Part shown: in pieces, positions 1 through 6,678 of the stretch
How the letters are laid out: each line of letters begins with the position of its first letter
Position numbering within the stretch: the first letter of the stretch is position 1
Source of the DNA: CAZFQG01 sp964520785
GTDB lineage: Bacteria > Planctomycetota > Planctomycetia > Pirellulales > Thermoguttaceae
Assembly (NCBI GenBank): GCA_964520785.1
Contig: CAZFQG010000073.1
Coordinates: 1-28,240 of the forward strand
Reading direction: 5' to 3'
DNA length: 28,240 bases
The notes under the pieces: model-generated
Database searches by the model: none
Seen by the model: only the letters and a program-made list of their open reading frames with translations
Told to the model about the DNA's origin: nothing
Made by a program: the position numbers and the translations under genes

Positions 1-53
1 CAGCAACGCCTACAAACAGGCCTCGTGAGCCCTACAAAGTGCGAAATGCGCCC
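1..53. repeat. Left copy of a 53-bp terminal inverted repeat
   Basis: Bases 1-53 are the exact reverse complement of 28186-28238. Beyond base 53 the two flanks diverge. Each copy holds the octamer CCTACAAA twice (9-16 and 31-38, 22 bp apart) around an imperfect palindrome (GGCCTC gt GAGCCC). There is no coding sequence in it, and I saw no third copy inside the window. It may be a dispersed genomic repeat at which the assembly broke, or less likely the ends of a larger element. Confidence 0.9.
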
Positions 54-124
54 GGGGGGCCGCAAGAAGCCCGGCGCCGGGGTCCGCCGGCGGTCCGCCC
101 CGTTCCCCACGGACGGCCCGATGC
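54..124. other. GC-rich spacer between the end repeat and the dehydrogenase
   Basis: This short spacer follows the stop codon of the minus-strand dehydrogenase. It holds several GC-only palindromes, for example CCGCCGGCGG near 86-95, but no T-run that would make a convincing intrinsic terminator. No gene is visible. Confidence 0.4.
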
Positions 125-1096
125 TCACTGCCGCCCCTCCGGCGAACAGGGCCGGCTGAGTGCCCCCGGCGGCCGTTCTCCGTGAAGTACCTTGACGATG
201 CACTCGGCCGCCATGCGCCAGGCGGCGGTGATCGCCTCGGCGGTAGCGGCGGCGAAATGGGGGCTCAACACGGTTCGCGGGGCCGTCAGAAGGTCGGGGT
301 GGATCCGCGGCTCGTCCTCGAAAACGTCCAGGCCGGCACCGCTGAGATGCCCCGAGTGCAGGGCCTCGGCCAGGGCCGCTTCGTCGACCGTCTTCCCGCG
401 GCCGACATTGATGAGAATCGCCCCCGGTTTCATCCGAAACAGCCGGTCGCGATCGATGAGATGGTGGGTCTCCTTCGTTAGCGGCACATGCAGGCTCACG
501 ACATCCGACTCGGCCAGAAGCACATCCAAGGGACGCCAGGCGGGGTCGTCGATCTCGGTGCGGCGGTGGACGAGCACCCGCATTCCAAACGCCTCGGCCC
601 GTTTCCGCACGGCGCGGCCGATCCGCCCGAAACCGACGATTCCGAGCGTCTTTCCGGCCAGTCCGGTCCGCTGCCAACCCTCGCAGCCGAGGTCGTCCTT
701 CCAGCGGCCCTCGCGGACGTGGGCATCGGCCAAGATTCCGTTTCGGGCCACGTTCAGCAGCAGCCCGAACGTCCATTCGGCGGTCGGTTCGGCAAAAGCC
801 TCGGGGCAGTTGGCGGCCCAAACGCCGCGGCGGTCGAGCAGATCCAGATCGAGGTTGTCGAAACCGGCGGACATGTTGACGATGAGCTTAAGCCGTGCCG
901 CCGCGGCGAGAAACTCCTCATCGGCCCGAATTTCGGCGTAGTTGATCAAGACGTCCGCTTCCCCGATGCGGCGGAGTACCTCCTCGCGGGGCATCAACCC
1001 CTTGCGCGGACCATGAATGAACCGCGCAGAGCGGGCAAGCTCCCCGAACGCCTTCAAGGGGGCGCATCGCGTGGCGAGAATGACCGGTGTTTGCAT
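125..1096 (-). CDS. D-2-hydroxyacid dehydrogenase (glyoxylate/hydroxypyruvate reductase-like)
   Basis: This 323-residue protein has the usual length and layout of NAD(P)-dependent D-2-hydroxyacid dehydrogenases, cytosolic enzymes that interconvert 2-oxoacids and D-2-hydroxyacids. The Rossmann motif GFGRIG is at residues 155-160. The catalytic Arg (R233 in NVGRGKTVDE), Glu (E262 in FEDEP) and His (H280 in LSPHFAAAT) are all present, so it should be active. The substrate cannot be read from sequence; glyoxylate or hydroxypyruvate reductase is the commonest role of this subgroup, and phosphoglycerate dehydrogenase is less likely because no regulatory C-terminal domain follows. The ATG at 1096 has no clear Shine-Dalgarno. 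It diverges from a MocR regulator, which often controls its divergent neighbour; that link is an inference. Confidence 0.9.
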   Translation of the reverse strand: MQTPVILATRCAPLKAFGELARSARFIHGPRKGLMPREEVLRRIGEADVLINYAEIRADEEFLAAAARLKLIVNMSAGFDNLDLDLLDRRGVWAANCPEAFAEPTAEWTFGLLLNVARNGILADAHVREGRWKDDLGCEGWQRTGLAGKTLGIVGFGRIGRAVRKRAEAFGMRVLVHRRTEIDDPAWRPLDVLLAESDVVSLHVPLTKETHHLIDRDRLFRMKPGAILINVGRGKTVDEAALAEALHSGHLSGAGLDVFEDEPRIHPDLLTAPRTVLSPHFAAATAEAITAAWRMAAECIVKVLHGERPPGALSRPCSPEGRQ

Positions 1097-1691
1097 ATAG
1101 GTGGCAAGTAGAATCAGGGTGCAAAACGGACCATTGTTGACGTCTGGACGACCCGCGGATGAAGCGCCGGCAAAACGCGAGGATCAGGCTCCAGCCTGCC
1201 TTTCCGCTGAAGCGGCCGGGGAGAACACCTTGCCCCGCCCGAAAGGGGGGAGTCCGGACGCTTTGGCTGCGTTTGCCTCCCGGGAGGCAACCCAGGTCCG
1301 CCAAAGCCAAAATGCCACCGCCGCCAAGCACACGGCACCGTACCCGGCACACAGGGCCAGTATCGCGATATCTCGAATGATTTCCCACATGAGAGTGCGG
1401 CTCCAAAAATGGTTTACCCTGAATTCCCAATGTCCACTACAAGTATCGCATACACAGACTTGCCAGAACAGATGCAATTCTCTAGAATTGTAACCGTAAC
1501 AGTTTTCCTTTCGCGACTGTAACGCTCCGGACGCCGGGGAACTGTGTCGAAATGGCCCGCGCACGATCATTCTAGCGCTCTGTCAACACTAAGATTTTGG
1601 GTTGGCAGCACGCCGAAGTGCCGCGTTCGCCCGGATGGAACCGAGACTTACCTCAATTCCTCCGTTTGACAAAGCATTGGGAGAATAGACC
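1097..1691. other. Long intergenic region between dehydrogenase and MocR regulator
   Basis: About 600 bp separates the divergent genes. It holds one possible small membrane-protein gene on the minus strand (1184-1390), an inverted repeat CAATTC-TCTA-GAATTG at 1475-1490, and three copies of GTAAC at 1490, 1496 and 1519. MocR proteins often bind direct repeats, so these are candidate operator elements, but nothing here proves it. No tRNA or other RNA gene is visible. Confidence 0.4.
1184..1390 (-). CDS. Possible small single-pass membrane protein
   Basis: A 68-residue reading frame starts at ATG 1390, with GGAG ten bases upstream. The N-terminus (MWEIIRD) leads into one clear hydrophobic helix at about residues 7-28, rich in Ala, Leu and Val and ending in FWLWRTW. 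A basic, low-complexity tail without recognisable motifs follows. The frame is open further upstream to 1570, but that part does not look like protein. It could be a real small membrane protein of the Planctomycetota or a chance frame in GC-rich DNA; I recognise no family. Its hydrophobic segment, start codon and Shine-Dalgarno are the only support. Confidence 0.4.
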   Translation of the reverse strand: MWEIIRDIAILALCAGYGAVCLAAVAFWLWRTWVASREANAAKASGLPPFGRGKVFSPAASAERQAGA

Positions 1692-3137
1692 GTGCCGACT
1701 ACGGCTCCCCTTCCCACCGGCGCGTCCGAGAACCTCTACGAAGCGGTCGCCGACCGCGTGGCCTGGCTGATCGACAACGAGACCTTGCGGCCCGGCGACC
1801 GGATTCCCTCGGTGCGGAAGATGCGGGCGCAGATGGGGGTGAGCATCTCCACGGTGATGCAGGCGTACCGGCTTCTGGAGCACCGCGGCATTGTCGAGGC
1901 GCGTCCCCAGTCGGGGTATTACGTCCGCCGTTCGGCCGGCAAGACGCTGGAGGAGCCGACGGCGGCCAGACCAAAGAAAGCCCCGCGGAAAGTGAATATC
2001 GCCAGCCTTTCCTATTCCCTGATGGAAAAGCTGAATAATCCGGCGTTCGTGAAGCTGGGGGCGGCCGTTTCCGACATCGAGGAGATGCCGGTCACGGCGC
2101 TCAATCGGATGATGGGGCGCGTACTGCGGAACCATCCCAACGCGGCCCATGTCTATGACGGGCCGATGGGTTGTGAGCGGCTCCGCGTGGAGATTGCGCG
2201 GCGGATGCTAGACGCCGGGGTCGCCGTCGGGCCGGAAGAGATCGTCACGACTTGCGGGGCGACGGAGGCGCTGTATCTGGCCCTTCTGTCGGTGACGGAG
2301 CCGGGCGACACGGTGGCCATCGAAACGCCGACCTACTACGGGATATTGGAGAAGCTGGAATCGCTTCACCTGAAATCGCTCGAAATGCCGACCGACCCGC
2401 GCGATGGAATCGACGTGGGAGCCGTGGACCGGGCGATGGCCGAGCGGCGGATTCAGGCGGTGGTGACGGTGTCCAACTTCGGCAACCCACTGGGAAGCCG
2501 GATGCCGGAGGATCGCAAGAAGGCGCTGGCGGAAGGGGCCGCGAAATGGGGTATTCCCATCATCGAGGACGACATCCACGGAGAACTTTTCTTCGAGGGC
2601 CGCCGGCCCAGGGCGGTCAAGGCGTACGACGTGGACGACGGCGTCATTTACTGTTCCTCTTTCAGCAAGACGATCTCGCCCGGCTGCCGCGCCGGATGGT
2701 GCATCGCCGGGCGGTACCTGGAAGGGGTCGTCCGTCGGAAGCTGGCGATCACGCACTCGTCACCCACTCCAACGCAGATGGCCGTCGCCGCCTACCTGCG
2801 CAGCGGCGTCTTCGACCGGCATCTGCGGCGAATCCGCAAGTTTTACCGCACCCAGGTGGACTGCGTCACGAGGGCCGTCGGCCGGTACTTTCCCGAGGGG
2901 ACGCGCGCGTCGAACCCCCAAGGGGGCCACGTCCTCTGGGTGGAAATGCCTGAAGGCATCGACAGCCTCGGCCTCCACGACGAGGCCGCTCGGCGCGGCA
3001 TCAGCGTCGCCCCGGGGCCGCTCTTCTCCCCCATCGGCCAGTACCGCAACTGCGTCCGCCTCAACTGCGGTATCGCCTGGACGCCGGCGGTGGAGGCGGC
3101 TGTGAAGGTGCTGGGGGAGTTGGCGAAGGGGTGTTGA
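1692..3137 (+). CDS. MocR/PdxR-type GntR regulator with aminotransferase-fold domain
   Basis: The 481-residue protein joins an N-terminal GntR winged helix (about residues 13-80, including VSISTVMQAYRLLE) to a fold-type I aminotransferase domain (about 100-480). This is the MocR architecture: a DNA-binding regulator that uses PLP or a PLP adduct as effector. The PLP lysine is K326 in SSFSKTISPG. NFGNPLG (262-268), IIEDDIHGEL (290-299), R333 in GCRAGW and the late Arg of CVRLNCG match the cofactor- and carboxylate-binding positions. The start is GTG at 1692, supported by GGGAG about eight bases upstream. Possible targets are the divergent dehydrogenase or genes of vitamin B6, GABA or taurine metabolism; none of those is in view. 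It converges with the symporter, 13 bp apart. Confidence 0.92.
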   Translation: MPTTAPLPTGASENLYEAVADRVAWLIDNETLRPGDRIPSVRKMRAQMGVSISTVMQAYRLLEHRGIVEARPQSGYYVRRSAGKTLEEPTAARPKKAPRKVNIASLSYSLMEKLNNPAFVKLGAAVSDIEEMPVTALNRMMGRVLRNHPNAAHVYDGPMGCERLRVEIARRMLDAGVAVGPEEIVTTCGATEALYLALLSVTEPGDTVAIETPTYYGILEKLESLHLKSLEMPTDPRDGIDVGAVDRAMAERRIQAVVTVSNFGNPLGSRMPEDRKKALAEGAAKWGIPIIEDDIHGELFFEGRRPRAVKAYDVDDGVIYCSSFSKTISPGCRAGWCIAGRYLEGVVRRKLAITHSSPTPTQMAVAAYLRSGVFDRHLRRIRKFYRTQVDCVTRAVGRYFPEGTRASNPQGGHVLWVEMPEGIDSLGLHDEAARRGISVAPGPLFSPIGQYRNCVRLNCGIAWTPAVEAAVKVLGELAKGC

Positions 3138-3150
3138 CGGATCGGTATTC

Positions 3151-4893
3151 CTACGAATCGGAACGCGCGCGCCGAAGTCTAATCAGAAGGAATCCGGCGA
3201 CGGCGGCCAGTCCGAGCCAGATTCCGGCGTAGGCGAACCAGCGGCCGACGAAGTACATCGGCCCGAGGTAGATTCCCAGGATCAACACGATGCCCAATAG
3301 TACGTCGACCATCGCCCGGGTAGCGCTTTCGTCGGAAGGTGTGCCTCCCTCGCTTAAAACGACCGCGTCACGGACGGGACCCCATGCTCCGAAGGGCCGC
3401 ACCGTCTCGTAGAACCGCGTCAACACCGATTTCTCCGTCGGAGCAAAGGCGAAAGTGGCGCCGATCGTTCCGAGTACGGAAACGACGCAGACCAGAGGGA
3501 ACGAATAGTATAGCGGGCCAAGACCGTCGATGAACGGTACGACCAGTGCCGCCACGAGGCCGGCAAGCGTTCCGACGGCGTAGCCCCATCCGTTGAGTCT
3601 CCACCAATACCAGCGGAGCACGTTGGGGATCAGGAACGCCGCGGCGAGGGCCCCCATGATCCAGTCGAAAACGGCGCGAATCGACTCCGCGTTCAAGCCG
3701 ATGACGACGCCGATTAGCACGACTCCGAGCGTGGCGACGTAGCTGGCGACGATCAGACCTCTCTCGGAGGCGTCCGGTTTCAGGAACGCCTGCCAAATGT
3801 CTCGAACCAGGTAGGACGCGGCCGCGTTGATGGTCGAGCTGAACGTCGACATGAACGCGGCCAAGAGCCCCGCGATCACCAGCCCGCGGATGCCCAACGG
3901 CAGGTGTTCTTGAAGGACGACCGGCATGACCTGTTCGGGATCGTCGACCGCCGCGACGCCGGTGAGGAAAAGGAGGGCGATTCCCATGATCATCGCCCAC
4001 CGGGGGATGAGAAAGAAGCTCCACGCGGCCCCGATCTTTTCGGCGTCTTGGGGATCTTTCGCCGCCAGAAACCGCTGAAAATCGTACATCTGCGCCGGCC
4101 CGCCGAGGTTCAACAGCAGTCCCTTGACGATCCATACCATGGTAAGCGCACCGAAGAACTCGTACCCGGCGTATGACGTACCGGCCACGCGCTCCATGGT
4201 CGCGGCGTCCAACCGCCACGGCGGAACGAGGGAAGCGAAGCCGCTGGGGAGTTTCTCGGCGAGCATTTCCGGAGAGATCGACGCAAAGGCGATTCCGGCA
4301 ATGATAAACGCCGCGACCGAGAGGACGACGGTCTGGATCACGTCCGTCAAAACGACGCTGTAGAGACCCCCGAGCAGAACGTACAGCGTGGTGACGGCGA
4401 AGATGACGGCGGCGCACGCGCGAGGGTCGACGCCGGTATAGACGTTCGCGAATTTGCCGATTCCCTGAAAGGCGTAACCGATGAAGGCGGCGAGGGTGAC
4501 GACCGCCATGACGGCGTAGGCCAGCCGGGCGAAATCGCCGCCGCGCCCGAGGCCGAACCGGGTATGCATCCATTCCGCGCCCGTCATGACTCCGCCGCGG
4601 CGAATCCATTTCCCCATGAATGCCATGAAGAAAGCGCCCATGAGGAATCCCCAAATCCACTGGTACCACATTCCGTTCATCCCGAAGTAGCTGATCAGGG
4701 TGACGATGAACATGGTACCGGTAATGTCGAAGTTGGAGACGCCGCCGGACATCGCCAACATCAACCAGGGGATTCCCTTGCCGCCGAGGAAATAGCTCTC
4801 AAGATTCTTCGCCGCGCGCCGCTGATACCAGAAACCGGCCGCGATGACGGCGATGAAGTAGGCGATGACGATAGCACGGTCGACGTGATGCAT
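3151..4893 (-). CDS. Sodium:solute symporter (SSS/SSF family)
   Basis: This 580-residue integral membrane protein has the sodium:solute symporter signature: an N-terminal helix (VIAYFIAVIAAGFWY), then LESYFLGGKGIPW and GGVSNFDITGTMF, and about 13-14 hydrophobic segments in all. The YFLGG element and the length fit SGLT-like members, which bring in sugars, sialic acid, carboxylates or amino acids with sodium. The substrate cannot be assigned. The C-terminal part from about residue 470 has a cytosolic stretch and then two more helices. It reads in the same direction as the upstream hydrolase (98 bp gap) and converges with the MocR gene. The ATG at 4893 has no obvious Shine-Dalgarno. Confidence 0.9.
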   Translation of the reverse strand: MHHVDRAIVIAYFIAVIAAGFWYQRRAAKNLESYFLGGKGIPWLMLAMSGGVSNFDITGTMFIVTLISYFGMNGMWYQWIWGFLMGAFFMAFMGKWIRRGGVMTGAEWMHTRFGLGRGGDFARLAYAVMAVVTLAAFIGYAFQGIGKFANVYTGVDPRACAAVIFAVTTLYVLLGGLYSVVLTDVIQTVVLSVAAFIIAGIAFASISPEMLAEKLPSGFASLVPPWRLDAATMERVAGTSYAGYEFFGALTMVWIVKGLLLNLGGPAQMYDFQRFLAAKDPQDAEKIGAAWSFFLIPRWAMIMGIALLFLTGVAAVDDPEQVMPVVLQEHLPLGIRGLVIAGLLAAFMSTFSSTINAAASYLVRDIWQAFLKPDASERGLIVASYVATLGVVLIGVVIGLNAESIRAVFDWIMGALAAAFLIPNVLRWYWWRLNGWGYAVGTLAGLVAALVVPFIDGLGPLYYSFPLVCVVSVLGTIGATFAFAPTEKSVLTRFYETVRPFGAWGPVRDAVVLSEGGTPSDESATRAMVDVLLGIVLILGIYLGPMYFVGRWFAYAGIWLGLAAVAGFLLIRLRRARSDS

Positions 4894-4991
4894 CAGGCGG
4901 TTCTCGGGGGGGGCAAGCGGCTTTCACCAAGAACCGAGTATAAGGGAACCGCGGATCACGTCGCAAGAGGGATGTGGACGCTTTCGGGCCG

Positions 4992-5924
4992 TTACCCGGC
5001 TTCCGATTGGAGACCCAGTTTCCGCTCCAACCACGGTACCGCCACCGTGACACGGAACCGATGGTCCGGCGGGTCGACGTTCGCGTAGGGCAGATAACCC
5101 TGCATCGTCAGCCCTTCCGGCACCTCCTTGCCGTCAAGCGGCCGTTGGTCCGCGCTCGCGTACTTTGGATAGTGGACCAGCGTGAAACGGTCTTCCGCCC
5201 CGGCCAGCCGGTAGGCACTTCGAACTCGGTCGATATCGACGGCCCGCCCCCCCTCGGAAACGAGTAACGGACGCGGGGCGAGCGACGCCATCAGATCCGG
5301 ATAGTCGAACCACGGCAGCAGGCCCGGCAGGAGTTGCAGGATGCCGATCGACTCCAACCCGGTCACCACCGCCCGGTGCCGCCAATCGACAATCGCATCG
5401 TTCCAGACGACCGCCTTCACCGAAGGGTCGAGAAGAGCGACCAGCAGAGCCGGCTTCGCGCCCAGGGAATGGCCGCTCATCGCGATACGTGCCGGGTCGA
5501 CCCAGGGTTGCCGCTTGAGCCACTGCAAGATCGACCAGCGGTGAAAGACCGATATTCCCTCGTAGCTGCGGCCCGCCCAGACGGCGGCCATGGCGAATTC
5601 GTCCCAACGACCGGCATTGACCGGGTCTTTCGTTTCGCCGATCCCGGGATTATCCAAAGCGACGCTCACGATTCCACCGCGGACCAAATGGAACGCCATC
5701 CGATTGGCCTCCCAGTGCCGGTCCCGCGATCGCGAACCGTCCAGTTCCGGTTCTCCCGCCAGCGACTCCTTGCTGAAGGGGGTCCCGGGCAGGCAGATCG
5801 CGGCCGGGCCAGGGGACTGCGCGGAAATGCCGTCCGGGATGAGCATCAGAAACGGCACCGCGCAAGAATAACCGATTATCCCCAATGGACGCGATGGTTC
5901 GAATCGGTGCGAGAAAACCGTCAA
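4992..5924 (-). CDS. Alpha/beta hydrolase (esterase-like), probably 5'-truncated
   Basis: The frame encodes a recognisable alpha/beta hydrolase core: a strand ending in CLPGT at 44-48, where homologues usually have a HG oxyanion-hole motif; the nucleophile elbow GHSLG (151-155, Ser153); RPLLVSEGG (218-225) before the acid; and a likely catalytic His288 in PDHRFR near the C-terminus. The family includes acetylxylan-esterase- and dienelactone-hydrolase-like enzymes. The only start is TTG 5924, without a Shine-Dalgarno, and it falls inside what appears to be the first beta-strand region. The frame stays open ten codons further to a TGA at 5952-5954, only nine bases from the cold-shock terminator stem. 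The usual N-terminal segment seems to be missing, so the gene may be a remnant or poorly expressed. Confidence 0.7.
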   Translation of the reverse strand: MTVFSHRFEPSRPLGIIGYSCAVPFLMLIPDGISAQSPGPAAICLPGTPFSKESLAGEPELDGSRSRDRHWEANRMAFHLVRGGIVSVALDNPGIGETKDPVNAGRWDEFAMAAVWAGRSYEGISVFHRWSILQWLKRQPWVDPARIAMSGHSLGAKPALLVALLDPSVKAVVWNDAIVDWRHRAVVTGLESIGILQLLPGLLPWFDYPDLMASLAPRPLLVSEGGRAVDIDRVRSAYRLAGAEDRFTLVHYPKYASADQRPLDGKEVPEGLTMQGYLPYANVDPPDHRFRVTVAVPWLERKLGLQSEAG

Positions 5925-5960
5925 CCGGCGGTGGAGCCGATCTTGGTCGTGTCATAACGA

Positions 5961-5986
5961 AGCAGCCCGTCGTGAAACGGGCTGCT
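5961..5986 (-). terminator. Intrinsic terminator of the cold-shock gene
   Basis: A perfect 10-bp stem (AGCAGCCCGT at 5961-5970, ACGGGCTGCT at 5977-5986) encloses a 6-nt loop. On the minus strand it is followed by TTCGTTAT. It lies 33 bp after the cold-shock stop codon, which fits Rho-independent termination, although the T-tract is imperfect. Confidence 0.75.
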
Positions 5987-6018
5987 AAGGTTACTTCAAA
6001 GTCTGCCTTGAGCGTCAG

Positions 6019-6216
6019 CTAGGCGAGCTTGACGTTCTCGGCACGGGGGCCTTTCGGTCCGCGGCCTTCCGTGAAAGTCACTGCTTGACCTTCGCGCAAC
6101 TCTTCGATCCGCACTCCCTCGAGAGCGCTGTGGTGGAAAAACAGTTCACCCCGGTCGCCGGCGATGAATCCAAAACCCTTGTCAGCGATCAGCTTTTTGA
6201 TCGTACCCTGCGGCAT
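6019..6216 (-). CDS. Cold-shock domain protein (CspA family)
   Basis: The 65-residue protein is a complete cold-shock domain: a single-stranded nucleic-acid-binding OB fold that acts as an RNA chaperone in the cytosol. The RNP1-type motif KGFGFI is at residues 14-19, and the RNP2-like motif ELFFHHSAL follows. The C-terminal GPKGPRAENVKLA is typical. I chose ATG 6216 because AGGAGT lies seven to eight bases upstream and the product then begins at the conserved MPQGTIKKL; a frame extending to 6282 adds unrelated residues. A long upstream region (over 400 bp to tex) could carry a structured leader, as in other csp genes. Termination is likely at the hairpin at 5961-5986. Confidence 0.95.
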   Translation of the reverse strand: MPQGTIKKLIADKGFGFIAGDRGELFFHHSALEGVRIEELREGQAVTFTEGRGPKGPRAENVKLA

Positions 6217-6484
6217 TGTGCCACTCCTAAAAACTTTAACGAAAAAACAAACGAAGCCGCCGGCCGTCCGCCCATTACCCATTCACTCGGGGGGGAAACC
6301 GTCGACCGAAACTCTAGTAGGAAACACGCAACCGCAATCCGGGAGGTTGGCACGTTCTTACGACGCATGCCGCTTCACAATGGCGAGGTTCCGAGAATGA
6401 GAACCCGTGGAATGGACAGAGTTCTCACCGTATTTCACAACTATCTGGCGAAATTATTGCAGCTTTTCGAGATTAAGGGAAGAG

Positions 6485-6520
6485 GGAATCCGTCGGGATT
6501 CCACGGATTTCCCTGTTTTT
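6485..6520 (+). terminator. Terminator-like hairpin with T-run, no obvious upstream gene
   Basis: GGAATCC (6485-6491) and GGATTCC (6496-6502) form a 7-bp stem; GGGAATCCG can alternatively pair with CGGATTTCCC further on. The run TGTTTTTTGG follows. This looks like a plus-strand intrinsic terminator, yet the nearest upstream gene is on the opposite strand, so it might end a small RNA or a tex leader transcript. Confidence 0.4.
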
Positions 6521-6619
6521 TGGGGGGGTAAGGGTCGTATTGCATAGTCTAGTCGTTTTCTGCACGAAAAAACAGTTACTCGTTTCGGGCTTGGCGAGGG
6601 CCCGCCATCGGAATAGACT

Positions 6620-6642
6620 GGGGCGTTCGAGTGGAACGCCCC
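6620..6642 (+). promoter_or_regulatory. Hairpin in the tex leader
   Basis: GGGGCGTTC (6620-6628) and GAACGCCCC (6634-6642) form a perfect 9-bp stem with a 5-nt loop, ending 36 bases before the chosen tex start. There is no T-run, so it is more likely a leader-RNA structure than a terminator. Confidence 0.5.
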
Positions 6643-6678
6643 AGGGGTTCCCAAATTGGCGGTGAAGAAGGTAAAGCC

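Larger units (their letters stand above)
6217..6678. other. Intergenic region between csp and tex with two RNA-type hairpins
   Basis: About 460 bp lies between the divergent genes. It holds an imperfect plus-strand stem (GGAATCC at 6485-6491 pairing with GGATTCC at 6496-6502, or a longer alternative pairing up to CGGATTTCCC) followed by a T6 run, and a 9-bp hairpin at 6620-6642. No coding frame looks real. The minus-strand part should carry the csp promoter and leader, but I could not place the promoter with confidence. Confidence 0.45.
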
